A stretch of DNA of 64,000 nt from Roridomyces roridus. Its lineage: Eukaryota > Basidiomycota > Agaricomycetes > Agaricales > Mycenaceae. The position numbers and the translations under genes were made by a program. The notes beneath the pieces were generated by a model that did no database searches, was not told where the DNA came from, and was given only the letters and a program-made list of their open reading frames with translations. The stretch covers positions 496,001-560,000 of the forward strand of contig JARKIF010000033.1 in assembly GCA_029378245.1 (NCBI GenBank), read 5' to 3'. Positions 22,915 through 33,060 of the stretch are shown here, in pieces. The stretch's first letter is position 1, and every line of letters starts with the position of its first letter.

Positions 22915-24230
22915 ATGATTTTCACAGAGTGCGGTCTGAAATAAAAAGATCAACCCCACTAGTGTTGGACGCTAGTGCTTGCCCCGAGTCGAACGGTGGC
23001 GTCGCCGACATTTCGATGGCGGGTTGAAGCGGTGCAACCAAGCAATTGTGAGTACTTACTCTACCCGGGATAAAGACACCAGTTGCATGGAGTAAGTACC
23101 CAACCAACACATATTGCTCGTGGGGAAGCGAGTGTTGAATTTGGCACAACATCAACAAGTTAGGCAAAAGGAAGTAGCTTTTGGCGCTCTGGCATGGCAT
23201 GTCCCCGAGTCGAACGGCAGGCACGCAATACACTGAATTCTAAGAGAGAGGCATCTCATCTTATTGAATGTTGCTTCCATATATAGGGAAGCAACATTCA
23301 ATATGAAACTTCCGCGTTGAGAAGCCTTCAGAGCGGCCTCTTGTGAGACTGCCGTGGGCCGATGGCGACGGTGATCCGACGGTGAAACGGATGAAGAATT
23401 GAACTTGAATAGAAGATTCTCAGGATGGGGAGAACGCCATGAGCCGCTGTGATGATCGGGATTTATTCGAACTGTTCGCGAGATGATGGAGGAGTTGTGT
23501 CGGACCTTAGTAATAGTTGGTTGTGAGCTTTTGTGTGCACCCGGGGATCGCTTTTGGCTGTTGTACATTTGACCGTCAGCCCGAGCTGGGAACGTGGGTG
23601 ACCCATACCAAGGTTCTACAACCTACCTGCAATTATACCATCATTCCGGCACTCTGCCGCGTGTAAGCCGCGGACGGCGTTCATGCTCATCGACATCCAA
23701 AGTTGAAAGTTCATAATTTTCACAGAGTGCGCACCGGGTTAAAAAGATCAGCCCACTGGATGCCAGTACTAGTGCTTGCTCCGAGTCGAACGGTAGCGTT
23801 GCGGACATTCGATGCGGGCTTCAAGCCGCAAAACGGTGCCTGCCAGCAGGCAATGCGAGTACCCTGACCCGGGATAAGGAAACCAGACTTGCATGGAGAG
23901 TACCCAGTCATTGATACGTACCGCTCTCAGGTAAACATTCAACATGGGTGGAGCAGTGGAATGTTAGATTTGGCACAACTTTGGCGAAAGGAGCGGGAAG
24001 TGTGGTATGGCACATCTCCTAGTCGAACGGTAGGCACGCGAATACACTGGATTCGACATTGACAGTCAGGAGTCCAGGCCTGCGAGATCAAATACTTATG
24101 ATATGAAACCTGTCCCTTCAGATTGACTTCGGTGCGGCTTTTCGTAAGACTGCCGTGAGCCGATGGCTTCGGTGATGCGACGGCGAAACGGAGGAACTTG
24201 AATTGAAGCTTCTCAGGATGGGGAGAAGAA
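22915..24230. repeat. Tandem duplicated repeat block, two copies
   Basis: 22915-23470 and 23705-24227 (continuing at 26360) are diverged copies in the same order: TTTTCACAGAGTGCG, an AAAAAGATCA run, a tRNA-like element with CTTGC(C/T)CCGAGTCGAACGGT (about 22979-23075; 23766-23860), a second T arm GAACGG(C/T)AGGCACGC (23203-23226; 24004-24029), then GACTGCCGTG(A/G)GCCGATGGC and TCTCAGGATGGGGAGAA. Each unit therefore has two minus-strand B-box-like sites with short T runs downstream. In the first tRNA-like element of each unit, GCTTG and CAAGC can close an acceptor stem. Confidence 0.6.
24068..24227. repeat. 160-bp direct repeat, left copy
   Basis: By eye it is identical base for base to 26200-26359, and it abuts the first base of the copia fragment. 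It belongs to the repeat block at 23.7-24.2 kb. Confidence 0.9.
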
Positions 24231-25869
24231 CAGCGACATCACCGAGGATAACATCATCCAAGGTACTCGCACCCGCCGAACTGCACCACCTGCCGCCGCA
24301 TTCGTGGCTACCGATCCTATTGCCAACGACCCTCTCACCGTCTCCGAGGCACAATCTCGGCCTGACTGGCTTGATTGGAAAAAGGCTATGGACGAAGAAA
24401 TGGCTCAACTCGGCGCCCTCGGCACGTTCACTCTCGCTCCGCTGCCTAAAGATCGCACGGCCGTGGCCTGCAAATGGGTTTTCCGCACCAAACGTGACGA
24501 ACAAGGCATCATTGTTCGGTACAAAGCTCGCCTCGTCGCAAAAGGATTCTCCCAAATTCCTGGCGTTGATTTCGACGAAACATTCGCACCCGTTGTTCGC
24601 TTGGAGACTATCCGACTTCTTCTCGCCCTCGCCGCACGCTACAATCTCGATATACACGTCGTAGATGTGATCGGCGCGTACCTCAACGGCAAACTCGACG
24701 AAGAAATCTACATGCAACAGCCCGAGTTTTATCACGACGGTACTACCCTCGTCTGCCGCCTGCACAAGGCTATCTACGGACTCAAACAGTCCGGCCGTGT
24801 CTGGAATATCGAACTCAACAAGGCTTTTCTTTCCAAAGGCTATGTTCGACTGCTGTCCGACCAATGCGTCTACATCAAACGCGACGGTGATAATATCACC
24901 ATCGTCGCTGTACACGTTGACGACATGACGATTCTCGCATCCAACCCCGCTCTGATGGAGGCTGCCGAGAACGAAATCGCCTCGATGTTTTCCGTCAAGA
25001 AACTCGGCCAGATACGCCAGCTTCTCGGCATGGAAATCACTCGCGAGCCGTCTGGTTCTATTCTGATTACTCAGAGCCAGTACGTCGCCAAAATTCTGGA
25101 ACGTTTCCAGATGGACCACGCCAATCCTGTCTCTACTCCCATGGATCCGCACGTCAAACTGGTCAAACTTCCGGAGGACGAGCATCACCCCGATGTCAAA
25201 CGCGTGTATCAGCACATGGTTGGTTCTCTCATGTACGCCGCCATTACTACTCGCCCGGACATTTCCTTCGCCGTCCAAACCCTTTCCCAATTCAACCTGA
25301 ACCCCGGTCCTGTTCACCTGACCGCCGTCAAACGTGTGTTTCGCTACCTACGCGGCACGATTGATCTTGGTATCAAGTACCGTCCCGGTTCAACTGCCGA
25401 CATCGAATTATTCTCCGATGCCGACTGGGCTAATTCTCCCGACGACCGCCGCTCCGTCACTGGCTACATCTCCTTGCTTTCAGGGGGAGTCGTGACTTGG
25501 AACTCGAAGAAACAGCCCACCGCCGCCCTTTCGAGCATGGAGGCTGAATACATGGCTCTCGCTTCAGCCGTGCGCGAGACTCTTTGGCTCCGCACCATCC
25601 TCACCGAACTTGACTTTGCTCCTGTTCATCCCACGCACATTTCAGTCGACAATCACGCCGCCATCTCGTTCGCACACAACTCCGGCTTTCACGCGCGTTC
25701 AAAACATATCGACGTCCGCCACCATTTCATCAGGGAGAAGATCACTTCTAGCGAAGTATCAGTCTCGTACTGCCCCACTGCTGAAAACATCGCCGACATG
25801 TTTACCAAAGCTCTCGACAAGAGCAAGCACGAATACCTCGTCCCTAAACTCGGCATGGATCGTGCTTGA
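24228..25869 (+). CDS. Ty1/copia reverse transcriptase-RNase H (partial)
   Basis: The frame is open from the truncation point to TGA at 25867-25869; the first in-frame ATG is at 24388. RT blocks are clear: CKWVFRTKRDEQG, RLVAKGFSQIPGVDFDETFA, a YGLKQSGRVW block, the catalytic VDD in VAVHVDDMTI (copia elements usually have YVDD) and the LLGMEI block. RNase H follows with SDADWANSPDDRRS, LSSMEAEYMAL and HIDVRHHFIRE. It replicates retrotransposon RNA into DNA when complete; here it lacks integrase and the gag side, so it can only move in trans. Confidence 0.9.
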
Positions 25870-25876
25870 GGGGGAG

Positions 25877-26196
25877 TGTTGAATTTCTGGGCCTAGACTC
25901 CATCTAGACTCAACCTGGAGTCACGCCCGATTGAACGGACCTCCAATGTGTTTCACTCCATTCAACCTTTTATCCTAACCTTTTATCCAACCATACCTCA
26001 CATGGTATTGTTTCCACTCTTGCTTATTCACCAACCCTCTAGAGTCCTCATTGGCTAGACACCGCATGGACGGACTCCGCTCCCACATGTAACCTCCGTG
26101 CCTGTTTCAACCACTACAGTATATAAGGTAGTCTACCCTCTGCTGTATTCTATTATCATCTTCAATACATCCTTCCCTCTTCCCTCTTCTCTCACA
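25877..26196 (+). repeat. Copia 3' LTR
   Basis: A 320-bp TG...CA sequence (TGTTGAATTTCTGG to CTTCTCTCACA) follows the polypurine tract. TATATAAGG sits at about 26120-26128. Confidence 0.75.
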
Positions 26197-26199
26197 ATA

Positions 26200-26359
26200 A
26201 GGAGTCCAGGCCTGCGAGATCAAATACTTATGATATGAAACCTGTCCCTTCAGATTGACTTCGGTGCGGCTTTTCGTAAGACTGCCGTGAGCCGATGGCT
26301 TCGGTGATGCGACGGCGAAACGGAGGAACTTGAATTGAAGCTTCTCAGGATGGGGAGAA
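26200..26359. repeat. 160-bp direct repeat, right copy
   Basis: Identical to 24068-24227; three bases (ATA) separate it from the end of the copia LTR. Confidence 0.9.
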
Positions 26360-27083
26360 CCCCATTCGGGATCCACTATGCGCCTGTTGTCTGAGGCTGT
26401 GGAACGTTGAACATTCGACTCGCAGCCCGAGGTGGTGAAATGGGCCACTCTTACCGATGTTCGGCCGCAGCCTGTAATTATACCGAGGTACTTAATTGTA
26501 TGGATGTACTGCTCCGAGCCGAACTATGTCGTCAAGTCCATTCAATCTGTAGATGTTCATCACCACAAAAAATGCAAGGCCGTCGCGCAATAGCACGCAA
26601 CTCCAACGAGCTAGCGAATTGATTCGTGATCGAGGATCCCGGCCGAAGATTGGCGGTGGCTCTCGTTGGCTCACAGAAGTTCAGAGCGCGGCGGGGAAGA
26701 AAGTACCATTACGGTTTACCTATCCTTCCTCGTTCATCCAGGTCCGAAGCGATTGAGCCCTGAAATCTACGTAGAGGCGGAACCCTTGGAGACGCTCTGA
26801 CCCGTACACGGGGTAAATTTGCAGTTTCATGCCCCTCGGGGATACTTTAGTGAAGCGGCTGTACACGCACATGCGCGGAAGCTTGGCCATGGGAAAGAAT
26901 GTTTTCAAGTACATACATGTAACATTTGAGACCGGGTCGAGTCTCGACTGTATGCTCGGGGCGGGAGGATCGATCGACCCGCAATCGTCGGATGTTGAGC
27001 CCTGGAATGCAGCGGATAGCAAACGGAATCAGTTGAATGCAACGTCACCATTACGACAGCAGGGTTCGCTTAGAGAGCCAAGA
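26360..27083. other. Intergenic DNA upstream of the flavin oxidase
   Basis: No gene supported. The frame of the flavin oxidase stays open upstream to 26829, but that part has no coding character. Confidence 0.5.
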
Positions 27084-27089
27084 TATAAA
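27084..27089 (+). promoter_or_regulatory. TATA box of the flavin oxidase gene
   Basis: TATAAA lies 34 bp before the ATG at 27123. This helps choose that ATG over the upstream in-frame one at 26829. Confidence 0.5.
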
Positions 27090-27122
27090 CTGTCAAGAGA
27101 CGGAAACCATGACCGGTCACCC

Positions 27123-28535
27123 ATGTTGTTTCCGCTCCTCACCTCCTCCTTCTTCCTCCTCGCCCAGGCGCACCCCAAGCCCCAGACGACCATCTCTCGG
27201 GATGTCGTCGTCATCGGTGGCGGCTCCTCGGGCACCTACGCCTCCGTCAACCTCCACGCGCGCGGTCACTCGGTCGCCGTCCTCGAGCGACAAGGGAGGC
27301 TCGGTGGACACGTCGAGACTTACCATGATCCCGACACCGGTGCGCCGCACAACCTCGGCGTCATCCTTTACTACAACAACACCCTGAACACCGACTACTT
27401 CTCCCTCCTCGGCGTCCCGGTTGGTCCAGCAGCCCAGGGTGGCGCCGCCAACACCTGGCTCGACTTCAACATGGGCAAGCCTGCACCGGGCTTTGACGGC
27501 GCTGCCGACTCGGCAGCTGCGTTTGGGCCTGTGCTGACCGAGTACCTAACCTACATCGGTGAAAAGTACCCATACCTCAGTCTCTCGTACGAGAACCTGA
27601 CTTACCCCATCCCCGCCGAGCTGCTCGAGCCCTTCACGGTCTTTGCCGAGAAGCACAACTTCACCGCTCTGCTCCACACATTCGACCAGTTCTCGCAGAA
27701 CATCGGCAACCTGTGGACACTCCCGACGTACCAGGCCATCCACGCGTTCGAGAACAAGATCGTCGCCGCGCTCAGCCAGGGCTTCGTCAACCCCTTGTCC
27801 GGGGACAACCAGGACATTTACAACGCAGCAGCACGCTACCTCGGCGCCGAGAACGTGTTTTTGAATAGCACCATCACCGGCGTCGACCGCTCCGGCGCGT
27901 GTTTCGGGTTCCATCCACCATCACCCGTGTGCGTGCTATCCACCACGGGCTCCAACACCACGCTGGTCCAAGCACGCAAGCTCCTCGTCGCAATCCCCAA
28001 CACGCTCGACTCCCTGCATGCCGCGTCCCTCGACCTCGACGCACAGGAGCACTCCGTTTTCAGCCAATTCACGGCCTTTACGTACGGCGTCACCGTCGTC
28101 AACGCCCCACACCTCCCCTCCAACACGTCATACACCAACGTCGGCACCAACACCCCGTTCCACCTCCTCACCCTCCCCGGGGCATTCTCGTTCCAGCCTC
28201 TCTCCGGCAGCCGATTCGCATCGTGGTTCGGCGCGATCGAGCCCTCGGGCTGGACGGACGAGCGGATCAAAAAGCTCATCACAGCTGAAGTCCTGAAGGT
28301 GGGCGGGGGCAATGCGTCCGAGATCTCGTTCGACTTCCTCAAGAACCACGCGCCGTTCCGGTTGCACGTCTCCCCACAGGCCGTTGCACGCGGGTTTTAC
28401 AAGGATCTGTATGCGCTCGAGGGGAGGAAGAATACCTTTTGGACGGGCGCGGCGTGGGCGGAGCAGGATAGTTCGCAGATTTGGCTGTGGAGCGAGGAGT
28501 CGTTGTTGCCCAGGATGGAGAAGGCGCTGGCGTAG
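27123..28535 (+). CDS. Secreted FAD-dependent amine-oxidase-like oxidoreductase
   Basis: A single-exon protein of 470 residues. Residues 1-17 (MLFPLLTSSFFLLAQAH) look like a signal peptide. DVVVIGGGSSGTYAS (about residues 26-40) is the Rossmann GxGxxG site binding the FAD ADP moiety, followed by the glutamate of VAVLERQGRLGGH. The C-terminal TFWTGAAWAEQDSSQIW resembles the second FAD-contact region of flavin amine oxidases. Basidiomycete relatives are usually annotated as NAD(P)/FAD-binding or flavin amine oxidase superfamily proteins; some homologues in moulds act in indole alkaloid synthesis, but the substrate here is unknown. Secretion is an inference. GC-rich codon use resembles the other host genes. 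Confidence 0.85.
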   Translation: MLFPLLTSSFFLLAQAHPKPQTTISRDVVVIGGGSSGTYASVNLHARGHSVAVLERQGRLGGHVETYHDPDTGAPHNLGVILYYNNTLNTDYFSLLGVPVGPAAQGGAANTWLDFNMGKPAPGFDGAADSAAAFGPVLTEYLTYIGEKYPYLSLSYENLTYPIPAELLEPFTVFAEKHNFTALLHTFDQFSQNIGNLWTLPTYQAIHAFENKIVAALSQGFVNPLSGDNQDIYNAAARYLGAENVFLNSTITGVDRSGACFGFHPPSPVCVLSTTGSNTTLVQARKLLVAIPNTLDSLHAASLDLDAQEHSVFSQFTAFTYGVTVVNAPHLPSNTSYTNVGTNTPFHLLTLPGAFSFQPLSGSRFASWFGAIEPSGWTDERIKKLITAEVLKVGGGNASEISFDFLKNHAPFRLHVSPQAVARGFYKDLYALEGRKNTFWTGAAWAEQDSSQIWLWSEESLLPRMEKALA

Positions 28536-28729
28536 GTGCACGTACCTTAGATCAAGTATTTTAGCAAGCTCGGTGTAATTGTACTTTGGATGCTCATTCT
28601 AATACCCTTCGTTTGAGTCGTGTCGGGAGCGAGGTGAAGGCAAGCTTAAGGGCACGCAAAGCCGTTTAGTGTTCAATTCGATCTAAACGGAAGGCGTCAA
28701 TCTCGTTCCTTCTTCGACGCAATTCTCAC

Positions 28730-29830
28730 CTATGCATCCAACCGTCCAACCAGCATCCTAAACGCCACCCCAAGCTTACTCTGCCTACGCAAATCAAACC
28801 CCCACGGCTTGCATACACCATCGCTTCGTGGTCGATGATGGAAGAGCTCGCCCTCGCGGGGGAGTGGCATCCCGCCCGCAACGTCTTGGGGAACCGTGCG
28901 GGATACAGGTTCGACCAGTTTCACTATGCGCAAGTGTAGGAGGTCTGGATTGGCGGGTGATACCTCGAATTGCGCGAGCCCCGTCCCTACGAGAATGAAA
29001 GTTAGCAAAGGAAAGTCCACGACGGAGCAAATGCCCCACATACCCCTGAATGGCTGAATCGACTTGCCGTTGACCACCGTTCTGAAGATCTGACTCAGCC
29101 ACAGTTTCGCTATACGCTGCGTGTCGGGTGGGACGACGTGTAGGACCAGCCCAGCGGCAAAGTTGATCGGGAAGAGTTGATGCAGACTGAACATGGTGAG
29201 TGCCGCCGAAAGCCTGCCGTGCGTCTTGCCCAGCCGCGCGTTCCACTCTTCGACCGTCTGGGGCGTGAGGAATCCTTCGTGGAGGAGTGCAGCGCGAAGC
29301 CCTGGGTACGAGATGGCTGCTTGCCCGACGAGGATCTGCCATGGGAGGCCGTTGGGGAGGAGGAGGTCGTGGCCTTCAGCAGACGAAGACGGCGAATAGG
29401 TCGGTGTGCAGCGAAATCGGACGCTGGAGGCGATAGGAGGGAGACCGGGTCGTGGGGCGCAATAGAAGAAACCGCGGGTGTTATCGGGAAAGCGGGTGTG
29501 TGCTCTTGAGCCCGACTGCCATGGTTCGCCGCCAGAGTGGAAGTACGATGGAGTCGATGTGTCTGCGACGAAGACACGCACCAATCTAACGTGAGAAATA
29601 TCGCGGTGGTCTGAGGGGAGGAGGGTTTCGGGTTTTAAAGTGGAGATGGGCAGCTTGGGAAAACGTCCTCGGCGCTCTGCTATGGCAGCATCTTGGAGAC
29701 AGTCGTTCGTGCTATAGGTTCGTGCTATAGGTTTCGAGAGGGACTCACGATGCATAGTGCTGTTTCGACGAGCACCCCATCTATGGTTGGCGAAAAACCA
29801 CGAAGTTCCCCGGTAAGCGCGACTGTGCAT
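28730..29830 (-). CDS. Protein of unknown function
   Basis: An open frame of up to 367 codons, convergent with the flavin oxidase (195 bp between stops). Candidate starts are ATGs at 29830 and 29755. A 57-bp segment (about 28987-29043) has a GTATGTGG donor and CTCGTAG acceptor and is a multiple of three, so it is probably an in-frame intron. The middle (LLLPNGLPWQILVGQAAISYPGLR and LHQLFPINFAAGLVLHVVPPD) reads like a folded domain, with a hydrophobic segment. I do not recognise the family. A 13-bp direct repeat (TTCGTGCTATAGG, twice at 29706-29731) lies near the 5' end. Confidence 0.6.
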   Translation of the reverse strand: MHSRAYRGTSWFFANHRWGARRNSTMHRESLSKPIARTYSTNDCLQDAAIAERRGRFPKLPISTLKPETLLPSDHRDISHVRLVRVFVADTSTPSYFHSGGEPWQSGSRAHTRFPDNTRGFFYCAPRPGLPPIASSVRFRCTPTYSPSSSAEGHDLLLPNGLPWQILVGQAAISYPGLRAALLHEGFLTPQTVEEWNARLGKTHGRLSAALTMFSLHQLFPINFAAGLVLHVVPPDTQRIAKLWLSQIFRTVVNGKSIQPFRGMWGICSVVDFPLLTFILVGTGLAQFEVSPANPDLLHLRIVKLVEPVSRTVPQDVAGGMPLPREGELFHHRPRSDGVCKPWGFDLRRQSKLGVAFRMLVGRLDA

Positions 29831-29884
29831 CCTGAGTCCTCTGAGTCCCAGACAAGCGCCAGTGCCGGTGGAGACGAAGAACAA

Positions 29885-31009
29885 CTCCTGTTGACGAGAG
29901 ACTGACGGATGAGCCCCAGAAACCGACGCGGGTGACGGGAGAAGACAAGCAGGGACACGTCACGTGTAAATTACCCATCACTGATGCACTTGCCGAGGCA
30001 AGCCGAAATCTTGCAAAAACCTTGATTTGTGGTTGGAAGACACAACTTCTTCTCAATGGGACCTGGTGCATTATTCGTATTTGATTCGTATGGGCGGGAC
30101 TCAAGCCCTGCAAGGACGGGCCACGGCCCGTCCGCACCTGCATTCCATCCGACTCGTCCTCACTTGACTTCGGCAGGGTAGGTATCCTCGTTCGAATCGC
30201 GGCTGGGTCATAGTGGAACTGAAATGGGAGTTTTTTTTGTTCGCATTTTCCCCCACAACTATACCAAGCGCCCTTCAGGACTCGCCAGAGGGTGCAGCCT
30301 TGAGGTCGTGACACGCGTGACGCGACGTCAGCCGAGATGCCGAACTGTCCTTATTCCGAAGACCCATCCGCAGCCCATTCCTCCTCTTAGAGAAACAAAA
30401 GGACGTTTGTGGAAAGAGCGCTGGCACGTCATGATGAGAGCACTATTGCTTCCGAGTCCGGTGAATCGATCTGTCTGCGGCGCGCCAAGACCCCGCCATG
30501 AACTCCGAGTCTGATGCGCCACCCGATGCTGATTCTTCGTCCGTTCCTTGTTCATTCCCATGAGCGAGATTCACAAACCTCTGATAGCCTGGCCAGCATC
30601 TTCCCTGGTCCGTACCGTCTCTGCTGCTCAGCAATCCGAGTCAGCCCAGACTCCGTCATTGTTCCAGCTTCAGACAGGTTCGAATTTCACCGTGCTGTCG
30701 GAGCTCATGGCTCCGCATCTACCACTATCGTCTCTCATAGTTATCTTTGACCAGGGCAGGGGGAAGGGCAGGGGCAACGAAGCCAACAGGCGGTGGCTCT
30801 CGGAGGTTGGCATCATGCGCGAACTTATTTCGCCTCGCATCTCACTGGGTGTTCACTCCGTGCCGCTGGGATGCCGTCTCCGTGCCGTTGAGAAGCCGGG
30901 ACCTACACCGTGAAACCGACCACGAACGCGCTAAATTGGGAGTCCGACATCGAACAGGCACCAGGGGACTCGGCAAGTCCCGTGTTCCACGCTCTTGAAT
31001 AATCGTACC
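29885..31009. other. Intergenic DNA
   Basis: No gene supported, although a 121-codon frame at 30548-30913 is open. CCTCGTTCGAATCGCGG (about 30187-30203, + strand) followed by a T8 run (about 30232-30239) is another tRNA-like T arm with a possible Pol III terminator. Confidence 0.4.
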
Positions 31010-31016
31010 AAGAGCA

Positions 31017-31022
31017 TATAAA
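31017..31022 (+). promoter_or_regulatory. TATA box of the 31.1-kb gene
   Basis: TATAAA about 90 bp upstream of the ATG, with a short pyrimidine-rich leader between them. Confidence 0.45.
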
Positions 31023-31109
31023 GCCTGGCCCTTGAACTCTTCAATCCAACAACCCGCCCAATAAACCTTGAGTAAACCAACTCCCACCCTCCTCATCTCA
31101 AAGACTATA

Positions 31110-31915
31110 ATGGGATCTTACACCTCCACCCTCAACGACACCTCCTCCACCGTCTACATCACTTACGCACCCAACAAGGTCGGGCTTGAGATCCTCTACG
31201 ACTTCATCAACGCGCTCGCGTCCGTCGACTGGTCCGAAGTCGGTGCTGAAGAGTCACTGGGCACCGTACCGAGTGACGCCAGCAAACTCGCTGCCAGTGC
31301 GACCCACGAGGCTGCCAGTGCTACCCACACTACCAGTGCTGCCCACGCTGCAAGCGCGACGACGGCACCCGTCACCGTCGACTCGTTGTAAGTTGATCTC
31401 CTCTCTCAGACCGCGGTACTCCGCTTATATGTCCAAATAGCATAGCTAGCGTTGCCAAAAGTGCCCTCTCCCAAGGGTACCACGCCGTCCCAGCCGGCAA
31501 CTCCTACGTCTCCGAGAAGCTCACTCTCAGCCTCGTTCACCAAGCCGACGTGATTATGGCACAGTCAATCACCGGCGTCGACAACATGGTGATCGTGTAC
31601 AAGGGGAGCTTCACAGTTTGGTCTGGGTCCAAGGATGGGTAAGTTGTCTCTCTCTCTCAAATTACTCCCCGATATGGTGCTCATCGCTCTTTTAGTTCCA
31701 CCAAACACTACAACCTCTCGAGCCAAGTTGGCTCCCTCCAGAAGCAGGTGTTCGAGATCATCAACGGCACCGTCGTGGCAGTTCCCACTCCCCTTCTTAT
31801 TGCCGAGGAACATGTTGCCATCCAGAAACTTCAGGCGCAGGTGGCAGCTCGGATCAACGCTGCCGCTGCAAATGCAGAGATAGCTCATATTCAGGCGGCG
31901 ATTGCGGCGCAGTAG
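31110..31915 (+). CDS. Small protein of unknown function
   Basis: Three exons: ATG 31110 to about 31390, about 31441 to 31639, and about 31695 to the TAG at 31913-31915, with GTAAGT donors and AAATAG/TTTTAG acceptors. The protein starts MGSYTSTLNDTSSTVYITYAP, has an alanine/threonine/histidine-rich linker (ATHEAASATHTTSAAHAAS-like), a beta-rich middle (LTLSLVHQADVIMAQSITG, NMVIVYKGSFTVWSGSKDG) and an alanine-rich C-terminal helix. No signal peptide or known domain recognised. Its 3' flank is where a segmental duplication begins. Confidence 0.7.
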
Positions 31916-31964
31916 GAGATTTTGCCTGAGTTTGAACTTAGCAGTATTTCGGATTTGCAGAGCT

Positions 31965-33060
31965 GTAACTTGTCTCCAACTTGTCACTGGGAATTTTCAT
32001 CTACTATTTATTCAAGTGTCGTCTATTCCAGAGATTTGAACATTGCTTCAAGTCGGAGAGGAGTCAACATGTGGGTCACATGATCGTGAAGCTTCGAAGG
32101 CGATCAGTGATGCTTTGCCGAGCGGCGGTGTCAAGCCGAAACCTTTGATTTGGTGATTTGAACAAGATTTGAACGCTGGTTGTAGTCTCCGTTCAATGGT
32201 CATTGAACGCTGAGAATACCAAACTGCCTACCCAGAAATGGCTGTCAGAGCAACTTCAATAATAATACTGGGCATATGGTCCCGCGCGGGATCGACGATC
32301 AAAGACACGGATGACGGAACGGCAAATGAGCGGATGCAAATATTCCTTCCGCCCCCTGTGTCAACTACGCACATAAATTGCCCGCCATCCTCTCCCATCT
32401 TCATCTCAAACACCCTCCTCCAAACATGTCTTCCACTTCTGAACTCACAAGAATCCTCTCGGGCACCTCAGATGGCATCGGCAGCATCTCCTCTACCCGG
32501 CGAGACTCCGTCGACTCCCTCCCACGAGAGACACGGCTTAGATCGGCCTGCGATTCAGTGAGTCAATCCTTCCTTCAAGCCACCAGCCTCGACCATGCTG
32601 ACTAGCTTCGTAGTCCAAACGCACCAGCTATTTATTTGCCTTCCCGTACGACTACGAGTCGCGCTCAGAGGATAGCCACCACTCCGCACCTCCCAAGTAC
32701 ACCCGCCGCCCATTTGTTCTGACAGAGGCCCAAGGTGTGTTTTCTCACCTCTCATTCCATTCTCCACTCACTCTCCTGACTAGAAATGAACCCGCCCACT
32801 CTCCCCAGCGTCTCGCCCATTACCGCCCTCCTCCGTGCAGCCAAACGCGTTCTACCCACCTCTCGGCGCGCCCGTAAGTTCCAGCCCCTCTCCCCACCCC
32901 CGTTAATCCCCAGTCTCTGTCCGTCGCTGACATCTCCGTGATGGTCGAATCCTCGTCGGGCACACGGCCGAAGGGACCTGCCCCGACTGTGTCACGGAAA
33001 CGGATGTCGATGAGAGGGCCGGTGGATCCGGCGGTGGCTGCTGGGTGGTAATGGGTCCGA
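31965..33060 (+). repeat. Segmental duplication, copy 1
   Basis: Homologous to 36420-37730 in the same orientation, 4-5 kb apart. Shared blocks include CTTGTCA(C/T)T(T/G)GGGAATTTTCATC, CACATGATCGTGA, TCAAGCCGAAACCT, the promoter segment CTTCCGCCCCCTGTGTCAAC and the whole small gene. Confidence 0.8.
32426..32941 (+). pseudogene. Small duplicated gene, copy 1 (altered C-terminus)
   Basis: Exon 1 32426-32557 (MSSTSELTRILSGTSDG), exon 2 32614-32734 (SKRTSYLFAFPYDYESRSED, then PPKYTRRPFVLTEAQ), exon 3 from 32784 (EMNPPTLPSVSPITALLRAA). Compared with the copy at 37072, a deletion or replacement after TSRRAR shifts the frame and gives an early stop at 32939-32941. The replacement also creates GTAAGT (32874) and CCCAG, a possible 40-bp new intron, but removing it does not restore the frame. 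So this copy makes a shorter protein or is decaying. Function unknown. Confidence 0.7.

Larger units (their letters stand above)
24228..26199 (+). mobile_element. 5'-truncated Ty1/copia retrotransposon
   Basis: It contains only the 3' part of pol (reverse transcriptase and RNase H), a polypurine tract GAGGGGGAG and the 3' LTR. The 5' LTR, gag, protease and integrase are missing. The two outer edges coincide with the 160-bp direct repeats, as though the fragment entered the locus with a very long target duplication. The pol frame is open to its stop, which suggests a recent event. Confidence 0.85.

Noticed and set aside
26829..27122. N-terminal extension of the flavin oxidase
   Set aside because: The frame is open, but the text is not protein-like, contains the TATAAA at 27084, and would bury the signal peptide.
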